DNA of 64,000 nucleotides from positions 62,001 through 126,000 of the forward strand of contig NZ_FUZA01000007.1 of the NCBI RefSeq assembly GCF_900167945.1, read 5' to 3'. Position numbers and translations under genes: made by a program. Position 1 is the first letter of the stretch. Every line of letters begins with the position of its first letter. This document shows positions 1 to 7,721 of this stretch, one piece after another. Under the pieces are notes generated by a model, which saw nothing but the letters and a program-made list of their open reading frames with translations, did not search any database and was not told the DNA's origin. This stretch comes from Dyadobacter psychrophilus. GTDB lineage: Bacteria; Bacteroidota; Bacteroidia; Cytophagales; Spirosomataceae.

Positions 1-318
1 GAAATGAACATTGTAACCCGTGAAACATGTCCTACTTGCGGCGGAACGGGCACAATTCAGGCGAGTATCTTGGTTTCTGATGTGATCGCGAATAATCTTG
101 ATTACATTCTCACCAAGCAAAATGAACGCGGGATTACCATTTCGCTTCATCCATTCCTGCATTCTTATTTCACAAAGGGATTAATTTCCGAGCAAGTAAA
201 ATGGCTTTTCCATTATAAAACGTGGGTTAAGCTCATCAAAGATACTTCTCTGGGTGTGGTTGATTTTAAATTCCATAACCGTTACGGAGAGGAAATTGAG
301 ATTGTCCCGGGTAATTAA
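1..318 (+). CDS. rng: Ribonuclease G/E family, C-terminal fragment
   Basis: The frame is open from the first base, so this is the 3' end (105 residues) of a longer gene. The CPTCGGTGTI segment matches the zinc-link cysteine motif (CPxC-G-G) near the C-terminus of RNase E/G proteins, which cleave single-stranded RNA and mature 16S rRNA. After it comes a small alpha/beta tail with no extended degradosome-scaffold region, which suits RNase G more than RNase E. It converges on the crotonase gene with a 24-base gap. The catalytic S1 and DNase I-like domains lie outside the window. Confidence 0.85.
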   Translation, partial: EMNIVTRETCPTCGGTGTIQASILVSDVIANNLDYILTKQNERGITISLHPFLHSYFTKGLISEQVKWLFHYKTWVKLIKDTSLGVVDFKFHNRYGEEIEIVPGN

Positions 319-342
319 GCTGATTTAAACCAGCATTAACGA

Positions 343-1170
343 TCATTTCCCTTTCCAGTTCGGGCTTCTTTTTTCTTTGAAGGCCTGCATTCCCTCTTTT
401 GCGTCTTCGGATTGAAGAATTTGATCTAACTGCGCTTTGAGGAAACTATGCTGCTCATTTACAGGAATATCCTTTAAATTTTGAAATGCATTCATGCCCT
501 GTCGGATCGCATAAGGAGCATTCTGGCAAATTTCGGCCGCCAAAAGCTGGACTTGTTCTGCGATGTTTTCAGCGTTTGTAATGTTTGTTACCAAGCCTAG
601 TTGGCGCGCTTCTACCGCATTATAGCTTTTTCCGGTAATGCACATTTCCAATGTTTTTCGGGGAGAAATGATCTGGCTAAGAGAAGCCATAACCTGCATT
701 GGCCAAATTCCACGTTTTACTTCCGGTAAGCCGAAAAGTGCGTCATTCACGCTGAAAACAAATGTGCAGCCGCAAATAATCAAGAATCCGCCCGCCAGCA
801 CCGATCCTTCTACTTGTGCAATAATCGGTTTGCAAACCTCGCTAAATGCATCGCCTAGCTTCGCTTCTTCCCGGATCAACGGCAATGTTGGATTTTTAAT
901 GTTGGCAGAAACATCGTGAAAAGCATTCAGATCGGCTCCCGCGCAGAAAACAGGGCCTTCTGCATTTATAATGAGGCAACGCACATCGTTGTTATAATGT
1001 GCACAGGCTAACGCGAAAATGATTTCTTCCGCCATAGTCGGCGTAAAAGCATTACGTTTTTCTGGACGGCTTAACGTGATTGTAAAGATGTGATTGGATA
1101 AAGAAGTTTTGATATACAAAAACTTCACTGACCCGAAAGCCAGGACGTCCTCTTGTGTGTAAAACCGCAT
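343..1170 (-). CDS. Crotonase-fold enzyme (enoyl-CoA hydratase/isomerase family)
   Basis: A 275-residue protein of the enoyl-CoA hydratase/isomerase superfamily, which polarises a CoA thioester in an oxyanion hole. Visible are the RPEKRNAF segment (about residue 35), the first oxyanion loop FCAGADL (75-81) and the second region around AGGFLIICGC (126-135). Glu150 in LFGLPEVKRG matches one catalytic glutamate of hydratases, but the position of the other (GGGCELA in typical hydratases) is Leu130 here. It may therefore be an isomerase or another crotonase reaction rather than a true hydratase. The first 20 residues are an extension over the usual start; no nearer methionine is available. It follows the proB-proA-M20 operon by 34 bases on the same strand and may be co-transcribed. 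Confidence 0.8.
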   Translation of the reverse strand: MRFYTQEDVLAFGSVKFLYIKTSLSNHIFTITLSRPEKRNAFTPTMAEEIIFALACAHYNNDVRCLIINAEGPVFCAGADLNAFHDVSANIKNPTLPLIREEAKLGDAFSEVCKPIIAQVEGSVLAGGFLIICGCTFVFSVNDALFGLPEVKRGIWPMQVMASLSQIISPRKTLEMCITGKSYNAVEARQLGLVTNITNAENIAEQVQLLAAEICQNAPYAIRQGMNAFQNLKDIPVNEQHSFLKAQLDQILQSEDAKEGMQAFKEKRSPNWKGK

Positions 1171-1204
1171 ATAGGCGCCTGTTAGCGTTTAAAAATGCAG
1201 AATT

Positions 1205-2287
1205 TCAGGCTTTTACAACGCCTTCCAACATTGTAATGTACTGCCTGATCCCCGCCTCGATTTCTTGAAGATAGATAAATTCATCCGCACTATGCGACCT
1301 CCCCGAATGTCCCGGCCCCATTTTTAATGACGGACAATCCAGCAGTGCCTGGTCGGAAGTCGTAGGCGAACCATATGCTTCTCTTCCCAACTTTAAGCCT
1401 TCCAAAACAATCGGATGATCCATTGGAATGCTGGAAGGGCGCAAACGGATGGATCTCGCAGCCACCTCAGATTCAATGTTTGCCTGGATTACTTCAATCA
1501 CTTCTTCCAAAGTGTATTGATCCGTAACCCGGACGTCAATGGTGAAATTGCATGCATCGGGCACGACATTGTGCTGCGTTCCCGCATTGATGATCGTCAC
1601 CGACATCTTGATGGGCCCTAATGTAGGCGAAACCTTCGGAAACTTGTATTCCTTAATCCAGTTAATGTCCTTCAATGCTTTGTAAATCGCATTATCTCCT
1701 TCCTCGCGTGCAGCGTGTCCGGATTTGCCTTTTGCAGTGCAATCCAAAACCAGTAAGCCCTTTTCAGCAACAGCTAAATGCATTTCCGTAGGCTCGCCAA
1801 CTATGGCAAATGCTATTTCTGGCAATTCCGGAACAACGATTTCCAGGCCTTCTTTTCCTGAAATCTCTTCCTCGGCTGTTGCCGCAATGGCTATGTTATA
1901 GGCCAGATCCGACCGGTCATAAAAATAGCAAAACGTTGCTATCAGCGAAACCAGGCAACCACCTGCATCATTACTGCCCAATCCAAATAATTTATCCTCC
2001 TCAACAACGGCCTTAAACGGATCCAAAGTCCAGGATTTGTTTGGTTTGACTGTATCGTGATGAGAATTCAAAAGTAATGTTGGCTTCCGTTTATCGAAAT
2101 GACGGTTGTAGGCCCACAGATTGTTTTTCTTTTGCTGAAAAGGAATATTTTTCTGATCAAAAAAATCGGCAATCAATTGTGCCGTTTCTGCCTCTTCCTT
2201 ACTGAAAGATGGCGTCTCGATCAAACTTTTCAGCAGCGCGATCGCTTCCTTTGTTAATATTTCTATATGTTCCAATGCGCTTACCAT
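1205..2287 (-). CDS. argE: M20 family metallo-deacylase, probable ArgE-type
   Basis: A 360-residue zinc peptidase/deacylase of the M20 family. Metal and catalytic motifs are visible: SHHDTV (His-x-Asp), GSNDAGG (bridging Asp), TAEEEISG (catalytic Glu pair), GEPTEM and near the C-terminus GPGHSGRSHSADEFI (last His). A lid/dimerisation domain lies between about residues 175 and 285. In Bacteroidota this family removes the acyl group from N-acyl-ornithine or N-acyl-citrulline in arginine synthesis. Here it overlaps proA by 7 bases and is the third gene of proB-proA-argE, with argGCDF' about 4 kb away on the other strand. Since ArgF' in this window looks succinyl-specific, the likely substrate is N-succinyl-citrulline, but that is inference; other M20 deacylases cannot be excluded. 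Confidence 0.75.
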   Translation of the reverse strand: MVSALEHIEILTKEAIALLKSLIETPSFSKEEAETAQLIADFFDQKNIPFQQKKNNLWAYNRHFDKRKPTLLLNSHHDTVKPNKSWTLDPFKAVVEEDKLFGLGSNDAGGCLVSLIATFCYFYDRSDLAYNIAIAATAEEEISGKEGLEIVVPELPEIAFAIVGEPTEMHLAVAEKGLLVLDCTAKGKSGHAAREEGDNAIYKALKDINWIKEYKFPKVSPTLGPIKMSVTIINAGTQHNVVPDACNFTIDVRVTDQYTLEEVIEVIQANIESEVAARSIRLRPSSIPMDHPIVLEGLKLGREAYGSPTTSDQALLDCPSLKMGPGHSGRSHSADEFIYLQEIEAGIRQYITMLEGVVKA

Positions 2288-3531
2288 CTTACCTGTCCGT
2301 CACCTTTTACAATCCATTTTTCGGTTACGAGCTTTTCGAGTGCGAAAGGGCCGCGCGCGTGTAGTTTTTGTGTTGATATGCCAATTTCAGCTCCTAATGC
2401 GAAGACGGCGCCGTCGGTAAAACGTGTCGAAGCGTTGGCATAAACAGCCGCCGCATCCACTTCTCGCAAAAACCGCTCTATTTTAACCTCGTCTTTGGAA
2501 ATAATCGCTTCGGAATGTCTTGAAGAATGTGCCCGAATGTGTTCCAACGCTTCATCCAGCCCGTTAACGACTTTTACCGAACATTTATAATCAAGAAACT
2601 CTCTTCCAAAATCTTCTTCCTCGGCATGTTGCAGCATAGGATAGCCATGTTTTTCAAAGATTGCATAGGACGTTTCATCCGCAAAAACTTCAACATTCCA
2701 TTTGATAAAATCTGCTTTCAGTTTTGGCAAAAGCTCAGCGGCAACTTCCTTATCCACCAGAATCGTATCCAAAGAATTGCAAACCGACGGCCGGGAAACC
2801 TTCGCATTGACCACAATAGCCGCTGCTTTTTCAAGATCTCCTGTTTGCTCAACATAAGTATGACAAACGCCAGCGCCGGTTTCAATGGTAGGAACCAATG
2901 AGTTTTCACGCACAAATTTGATCAGGCTTTCAGATCCTCTTGGAATAATAATGTCGACAAATCGGGTTGCAGTGAGCAATTCAGTCACAAACTTCCGGTC
3001 TGTCGGCAGCAACATTACTGCCTCGGAATTAATGTCGAATTCGGCCAGTGTTTTGTGGATCAATCCAACCAGAAACAAATTGGAAAAATGTGCTTCCTTC
3101 CCGCCTTTTAAAACACAGGCATTTCCGGAACGCAGACAAAGCGAGGCCACATCCAATGTAACATTCGGCCTGGATTCGTAGATAACGCCCACCACACCCA
3201 GTGGAACCGCTATTTTACGCAATGACAAACCCTGTTCAATGGTGCGTTCCAAAATTACCTGACCGCTCGGATCGGGCAATGCGGCCACATCGCGGAGACT
3301 TTGCGCCAGACCCTGTATTCTTTGTTCATTGAGTAACAACCGGTCTTTTTTAGGATCGGCGTCATCCATTACATCAAGGTCTTTCTTATTCTCGGCGATA
3401 ATGTTGGCAACATTGGCCAAAACCTTATCCGCAAGATTGAGCAAAAGGTCTGCGCGCTGCTGACCGGACAAATTCCTGACCGATGCCGATGCCTTTTGGG
3501 TTTGTTCTAATAGAGGTAAAATCGATTCCAT
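2281..3531 (-). CDS. proA: Gamma-glutamyl phosphate reductase
   Basis: 416 residues, normal length for ProA. It reduces gamma-glutamyl phosphate to glutamate-5-semialdehyde with NADPH, the second step of proline synthesis, in the cytoplasm. The catalytic cysteine lies in SRPSVCNSLDT; the nucleotide-binding region contains IYESRPNVTLD and the glycine-rich segment IETGAGVCHTYV. The start codon shares a base with the proB stop (TAATG arrangement), and its end overlaps the M20 gene by 7 bases, so all three are probably translationally coupled. Confidence 0.95.
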   Translation of the reverse strand: MESILPLLEQTQKASASVRNLSGQQRADLLLNLADKVLANVANIIAENKKDLDVMDDADPKKDRLLLNEQRIQGLAQSLRDVAALPDPSGQVILERTIEQGLSLRKIAVPLGVVGVIYESRPNVTLDVASLCLRSGNACVLKGGKEAHFSNLFLVGLIHKTLAEFDINSEAVMLLPTDRKFVTELLTATRFVDIIIPRGSESLIKFVRENSLVPTIETGAGVCHTYVEQTGDLEKAAAIVVNAKVSRPSVCNSLDTILVDKEVAAELLPKLKADFIKWNVEVFADETSYAIFEKHGYPMLQHAEEEDFGREFLDYKCSVKVVNGLDEALEHIRAHSSRHSEAIISKDEVKIERFLREVDAAAVYANASTRFTDGAVFALGAEIGISTQKLHARGPFALEKLVTEKWIVKGDGQVRW

Positions 3532-4595
3532 TATAATAGTACGATGTCGTTGGCATGCGCCACTTCAAAATTCACTGTCTTCATATTAGTGCGGATGGCA
3601 GCCGAAGTTTCCCTCGCACGTGCCACCGCGATCATTTCCTCGGAAGGAGAATATATTTCAATAATTTCACCGGATTCAAAATCGCCGGTAACTTCCACCA
3701 CTCCCACGGCCAGTAAGCTTTTTCTTCTTAATAAGGCTTTGGACGCACCTTCATCAATCTGTAAACTTCCTGAAACTAAGCCGCCGCTTCCTAACCATCT
3801 GTTTCTGGCGGAAAGTGTACTTTTACCAGGATTAATAAGGGTTCCTGCATTCCCTGCTAACGCTTCAAGCAACTCATTTTCTTGCTTCATGCCGAAAATG
3901 ACAACCTTAATCGCCATTCTTGAAGCTAGTTTCGCAAATGTCAGCTTTGAAGCCATTCCGCCCAAACCGAGAAAAGACTTATCCGTTCTTACGAATTTAA
4001 AAACCTCATTCACATTGGATACGTTCCGCAGAATGTTGCCCTGCTCGTCCAGCAAGCCACCAACTGATGTGCAGAACATTAATGCCTCAGCCCCAAAACC
4101 CACTGCAAGCAACGTCGCCAACTCATCATTATCCGAAAATTTTAATTCACGGTCACTCACAACGTCGTTCTCGTTCACGATGGGAATGATGTTATTTTCC
4201 CACAATTCCTCGAACGTTTCCTTTAACTGAAGAAACTTGGCGCGGTTGGCAAAATGCTGCCTTTCACAAAGACTTTGGGCAATGTAAATCTTATTGGGCG
4301 CAAAATAGGTCGCATATAAGCCTACCAAAAGTGGATTTCCGACGGAAGCAGCCGCTTTTCGTTGCGTCATCGTGCCCTTATAATCCTGAATGTAAGCCTT
4401 TCCTGCGCCCACAGCACCGGAAGAAACAATGATAATCCTGTATTGAGAATGGATTTCGGAGACCTGCCGCGCTATTTCTGAAATGATCCTGACGTCAGGC
4501 TCACCAGAGGGAAGGGTTATAGAGGCGGTCCCGAATTTTATTACGAGTATTGGTTTTGACACTTTGAAATATTGCTTGAACGGGACGCAAGCCAC
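3531..4595 (-). CDS. proB: Glutamate 5-kinase with PUA domain
   Basis: 354 residues. It phosphorylates glutamate to start proline synthesis. The amino-acid kinase domain begins at VIKFGTASIT and includes SSGAVGAG and the NENDVVSD and FSDNDELA substrate motifs; after about residue 265 a PUA-like domain follows (KALLRRKSLLAVGVVEV), the usual ProB layout. First gene of proB-proA-M20. The first 12 residues (up to KVSKPILVIKFG) are slightly longer than typical, but no internal methionine precedes the kinase domain. The 82-base gap to aat contains no clear terminator. Confidence 0.93.
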   Translation of the reverse strand: MACVPFKQYFKVSKPILVIKFGTASITLPSGEPDVRIISEIARQVSEIHSQYRIIIVSSGAVGAGKAYIQDYKGTMTQRKAAASVGNPLLVGLYATYFAPNKIYIAQSLCERQHFANRAKFLQLKETFEELWENNIIPIVNENDVVSDRELKFSDNDELATLLAVGFGAEALMFCTSVGGLLDEQGNILRNVSNVNEVFKFVRTDKSFLGLGGMASKLTFAKLASRMAIKVVIFGMKQENELLEALAGNAGTLINPGKSTLSARNRWLGSGGLVSGSLQIDEGASKALLRRKSLLAVGVVEVTGDFESGEIIEIYSPSEEMIAVARARETSAAIRTNMKTVNFEVAHANDIVLL

Positions 4596-4677
4596 TGGGC
4601 AGTCCCAAGTCTGTAATCTGAGCCTAAAAGTAGAAAATTATTTCCTTTGAATCCCTTATTATGCGCCAAAGCGACGC

Positions 4678-5298
4678 TTAAAGAATGTCTTCCAACACTT
4701 TGCCGTTAAACCTGCGTTTCAATTTTAATGCTTGTTGCAACTGGTCGAGATATTCATCGCGCGGAATTTCTATGGCACCATAACGAAGCACATTATCATT
4801 GATAAACTGCGTGTCCAGCAAAACGAAACGGTTCATACGCAAGATCTGGATCAGATAATGAAAGGCCACTTTTGAAGCATTGCTTTCCGCCGAAAACATA
4901 GATTCGCCAAAGAAAACACCATTGATCGAAACGCCATAAAGCCCTCCTACCAGCTTGCTTTCACGATAAGTTTCCACGCTATGCGCATAGCCAAGCTCAT
5001 GCAATGCTGTATAGGACTCAATGATCTCTTCGGAAATCCACGTTCCCTGTTCGGATGCCCTGGGCCCAGAGCATCCGCGCATAACACCTTCAAAGTCCCA
5101 GTTAACCCTTATTTCAAAGTATTTTTTGTTTAAAACTGGCCGCAGGGACCTGGAAGGCTTGTATGTATCAATCGGAATGACGGCCCTTGGATTTGGCGAA
5201 TACCAATAAATTGTTCCGTCCGCTTCGGCCATCGGGAAAATCCCATTTATATATCCAGTCAAAAGGTCATCTGTACTAATTGCTGACATGAAAGCCAT
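4678..5298 (-). CDS. aat: Leucyl/phenylalanyl-tRNA--protein transferase
   Basis: 206 residues, the short form of the family. Aat attaches Leu or Phe from charged tRNA to proteins with basic N-termini, producing N-degrons for ClpS/ClpAP. Family motifs are visible: GYINGIFPM near the N-terminus, WYSPNPRAVIP, GGLYGVSINGVFFGESMFS and LLDTQFINDNV. An alternative start at the fourth residue (MSAISTDD) is possible. It reads away from the GNAT/arginine genes, and the 353-base intergenic region upstream may hold promoters for both directions. No clpS or clpA is seen nearby. Confidence 0.92.
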   Translation of the reverse strand: MAFMSAISTDDLLTGYINGIFPMAEADGTIYWYSPNPRAVIPIDTYKPSRSLRPVLNKKYFEIRVNWDFEGVMRGCSGPRASEQGTWISEEIIESYTALHELGYAHSVETYRESKLVGGLYGVSINGVFFGESMFSAESNASKVAFHYLIQILRMNRFVLLDTQFINDNVLRYGAIEIPRDEYLDQLQQALKLKRRFNGKVLEDIL

Positions 5299-5651
5299 AT
5301 TTTAAGATTTATAAGCCTCGGTTTTGTCCAAAACGCAAGCGGGTAAGTAATAAAAACTTTTCTTCAAAAACGAACCATAAAAATATATCTTCTGTTTCTT
5401 TGGAGTGACAATTTTTTTTTCAAAATTTGCAGCTTCTTAGACGCATTAGCAAGTCAATGAACGACAACGGCATACATACAGTTCTTCATACTACGCCTTT
5501 TCGATTCAGGTCCCCCCGGACCGCATAATTATCTTTTACCTACGTGGTAAAACTTTTATACCCACCAATCTTTCCAATTTTCAAAACGTCCCATCGTTTT
5601 CTCTGGGTGTAATAATTATTGTTTCGAACATTTTTTGTCAGCAAGCCATCA
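5299..5651. other. Divergent intergenic region between aat and the GNAT gene
   Basis: A 353-base AT-rich stretch without a credible gene. It holds a run of ten T near 5411-5420, a small GC dyad (GGTCC/GGACC around 5510-5521) and a stronger dyad at 5534-5552, listed separately. I found no perfect TAnnTTTG motif here on either strand. The region should contain promoters for aat leftward and the acyltransferase rightward. Confidence 0.5.
5534..5552. promoter_or_regulatory. Dyad TTTTACC-N5-GGTAAAA, possible operator
   Basis: A perfect 7-base inverted repeat with a 5-base spacer, 100 bases upstream of the GNAT start at the head of the arginine gene group. Its size suits a dimeric repressor site, but it does not look like the E. 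coli ARG box (TGAAT/ATTCA halves). The bound regulator is unknown. Confidence 0.3.
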
Positions 5652-6380
5652 ATGAAAAATACCGAAGTAGTAGGCAGTAAGTTTATAGTTCAGACTGCCA
5701 ATGAAAATCATCTCCATTTTGCCGAAATTATTTGTGCAGAAATGGAAGAGAGCGCCAAAAAGCGTGGTACTGGTATAGCCAAACGTTCTCCTGTATATAT
5801 AATGGAAAAAATGGTGGAAGGTAAAGCCATCATTGCCACCACAGAATCCGGCGTATGGGTAGGTTTTTGTTACATCGAAACATGGGAACATGGAAAGTTT
5901 GTAGCAAACTCCGGACTTATTGTGCACCCTGATTTCCGTAACAGCGGAATGGCAAAAGCAATCAAACAAAAAGCTTTTGAATTATCCCGCCAGAAATATC
6001 CGGATGCAAAAATCATTGGTATAACCACTAGTTTGCCTGTGATGAAAATCAATTCCGATCTGGGTTATGAGCCGGTAACATTCAGTGAGTTACCTGCGGA
6101 TGATGCGTTCTGGAAAGGATGTGCAAGTTGTGTCAATTACGACGTGCTGACACGGACGGGCAGAAAGCATTGCCTTTGCACGGGAATGATGTACAATCCT
6201 GAGGATAAGAAAAAGGAAGAAGTTGCGGTTGCAACGGGCATTGAGCCTGAAAAACATTCCTGGGATTTCCTGAAAGAATCGAGCTTGTACGAGCGCTGGA
6301 TGCGCATTAAGCAACGCATTTTGTTGCGAAGGGAAGAACGCGCTAAAAAGAAAAACGCCGGCACATTGCTCGTACATTAA
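5652..6380 (+). CDS. GNAT acyltransferase, candidate N-acylglutamate synthase
   Basis: 242 residues from the ATG at 5652; the frame is open further upstream only from a TTG, and the ATG product (MKNTEVVGSKF) is more natural. A GNAT fold covers about residues 10-150, with the acyl-CoA pyrophosphate loop at VHPDFRNSGMAKAI. A cysteine-rich segment follows (GCASCVNYDVL, then HCLCTGMMY: CxxC plus CxC), perhaps binding zinc, then a basic helical C-terminus. The gene precedes argG by 135 bases. No argA or argJ homologue is in the window, so this is the obvious candidate for acylating glutamate in arginine synthesis, with acetyl- or succinyl-CoA. Function is inferred from context; a protein N-acetyltransferase or regulatory role is possible. 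Confidence 0.65.
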   Translation: MKNTEVVGSKFIVQTANENHLHFAEIICAEMEESAKKRGTGIAKRSPVYIMEKMVEGKAIIATTESGVWVGFCYIETWEHGKFVANSGLIVHPDFRNSGMAKAIKQKAFELSRQKYPDAKIIGITTSLPVMKINSDLGYEPVTFSELPADDAFWKGCASCVNYDVLTRTGRKHCLCTGMMYNPEDKKKEEVAVATGIEPEKHSWDFLKESSLYERWMRIKQRILLRREERAKKKNAGTLLVH

Positions 6381-6415
6381 AGTACAGCCTTTATTTACAG
6401 ATTTATATATCTCTT

Positions 6416-6460
6416 AAATACCTCGCCCGGCAGCCATTTTTGGCCCGAAGCGAGGTATTT
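6416..6460 (+). terminator. Hairpin terminator between the GNAT gene and argG
   Basis: An 11-base perfect stem (6416-6426 with 6450-6460) encloses a 23-base loop that has its own short GCCA/TGGC pairing; a run of T follows at 6458-6464. It sits 36 bases after the GNAT stop and immediately before the argG promoter motif. It could end GNAT transcription or act as an attenuator for argG. Confidence 0.65.
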
Positions 6461-6466
6461 TTTTGT

Positions 6467-6474
6467 TACTTTTG
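6467..6474 (+). promoter_or_regulatory. Promoter -7 element TACTTTTG for argG
   Basis: A perfect match to the Bacteroidota -7 consensus TAnnTTTG, 42 bases before the argG ATG. A TTTG lies upstream at 6439-6442 but the spacing (24 bases) is longer than the usual 19-21, so the -33 element is uncertain. The -33 region overlaps the preceding hairpin. Confidence 0.55.
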
Positions 6475-6515
6475 TACTCCAATTTAAGCATTTAGTCAGA
6501 ATCAGATTTAATATA

Positions 6516-7718
6516 ATGTCACAGCCCAAAGTAGTTTTAGCGTTTAGCGGGGGATTAGATACCTCTTTTTGTGTAAAATATTTAGCCGAAGACAAAGGTT
6601 ATGAAGTCCATTCGGTTTTGGTTGATACAGGCGGTTTTTCCGATGAAGAACTAAAAACGATTGAGGCCAATGCATATGCTTTGGGTGTGAAACAGCATGC
6701 TACGATCACGAAAACAAGCGATTACTATAATGATTGTATCAAGTATCTGATCTTCGGTAATATTCTCAAAAACAATACTTATCCGCTTTCTGTGAGCGCT
6801 GAGCGTGTTTTCCAGGCTGTGGCTGTTGCTGAATATGCGAAGGAGATCGGAGCAAATGCGATCGCGCATGGCAGCACAGGCGCCGGAAATGATCAGGTTC
6901 GTTTTGATATGGCTTTTCGCATTATCATTCCTGAGGCTGAGATCATTACACCGATCCGTGACCTGAAACTTTCACGTGAGGCAGAAATTGAATATTTGAC
7001 AAAGAAAGGTGTTGGCCGCGAATGGGCTAAGGCTGCATATAGCATTAACAAAGGCCTTTGGGGCACATCGGTTGGGGGTAAAGAGACGTTAACCTCCGAG
7101 CAGTATCTTCCGGAATCTGCCTGGCCAACGCAGGTTTCCAAAACCGAACCGGAAAGCATTACGCTTGAATTTGAAAAGGGCGAATTGAAAGGTGTTGCCG
7201 GCGAAAGATTTGAGAATTCAGTTGAGGCGATTCAAAAACTAGCCGCCATTGCACAGCCGTTCGGAATTGGCCGTGATATCCATGTTGGTGATACAATTAT
7301 TGGTATCAAAGGTCGTGTCGGCTTCGAAGCTGCGGCTCCGCTGATTATTATTAAGGCGCACCATACATTGGAAAAACATGTGTTGAGCGAACAACAGCTT
7401 TATTGGAAAGAACAACTTTCGAACTGGTATGGCAGCTTGCTTCATAAAGGTCAGTTTGTGGAGCCAGTTATGCGCAACATTGAAACATTCCTCACTGATA
7501 CACAGGCGCATGTAACTGGAAAAGTGCATGTTTATCTGGCTCCTTACCGCTTCCACGTGGAAGGAATCGAATCACCATTTGACCTGATGTCTTCCAAATT
7601 CGGCAGCTACGGAGAAATGAACAATGCCTGGACCGGCGACGACGTAAGAGGATTTTCAAAAGTGGCTTCTAACCAGGTGATGATTTATCAGAAAGTTAGC
7701 GAGTCAGCGAATAACTAA
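6516..7718 (+). CDS. argG: Argininosuccinate synthase
   Basis: 400 residues, normal for the family. It joins citrulline and aspartate using ATP, giving argininosuccinate. The P-loop-like AFSGGLDTS (residues 9-17) is the PP-motif of ArgG. The usually conserved GKGNDQVRF loop reads STGAGNDQVRFD here, with Ala where Lys is typical. SINKGLWGTSVGG and the helical C-terminus agree with ArgG. It heads argG-argC-argD-argF'-hemH; argC starts 3 bases after its stop. A promoter motif lies 42 bases upstream. Confidence 0.95.
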   Translation: MSQPKVVLAFSGGLDTSFCVKYLAEDKGYEVHSVLVDTGGFSDEELKTIEANAYALGVKQHATITKTSDYYNDCIKYLIFGNILKNNTYPLSVSAERVFQAVAVAEYAKEIGANAIAHGSTGAGNDQVRFDMAFRIIIPEAEIITPIRDLKLSREAEIEYLTKKGVGREWAKAAYSINKGLWGTSVGGKETLTSEQYLPESAWPTQVSKTEPESITLEFEKGELKGVAGERFENSVEAIQKLAAIAQPFGIGRDIHVGDTIIGIKGRVGFEAAAPLIIIKAHHTLEKHVLSEQQLYWKEQLSNWYGSLLHKGQFVEPVMRNIETFLTDTQAHVTGKVHVYLAPYRFHVEGIESPFDLMSSKFGSYGEMNNAWTGDDVRGFSKVASNQVMIYQKVSESANN

Positions 7719-7721
7719 ATA

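Noticed and set aside
638..919. Open frame on the plus strand inside the crotonase gene
   Set aside because: It lies fully opposite a well-supported gene, and its translation lacks recognisable motifs.
3544..4230. 228-codon frame antisense to proB
   Set aside because: Long but Ser/Pro/Leu-rich, typical of a shadow of a coding strand; ProB motifs on the other strand are clear.
3531..4595. Acetylglutamate kinase (ArgB) because of the arginine context
   Set aside because: The amino-acid kinase domain is followed by a PUA domain and paired with proA, which is ProB.
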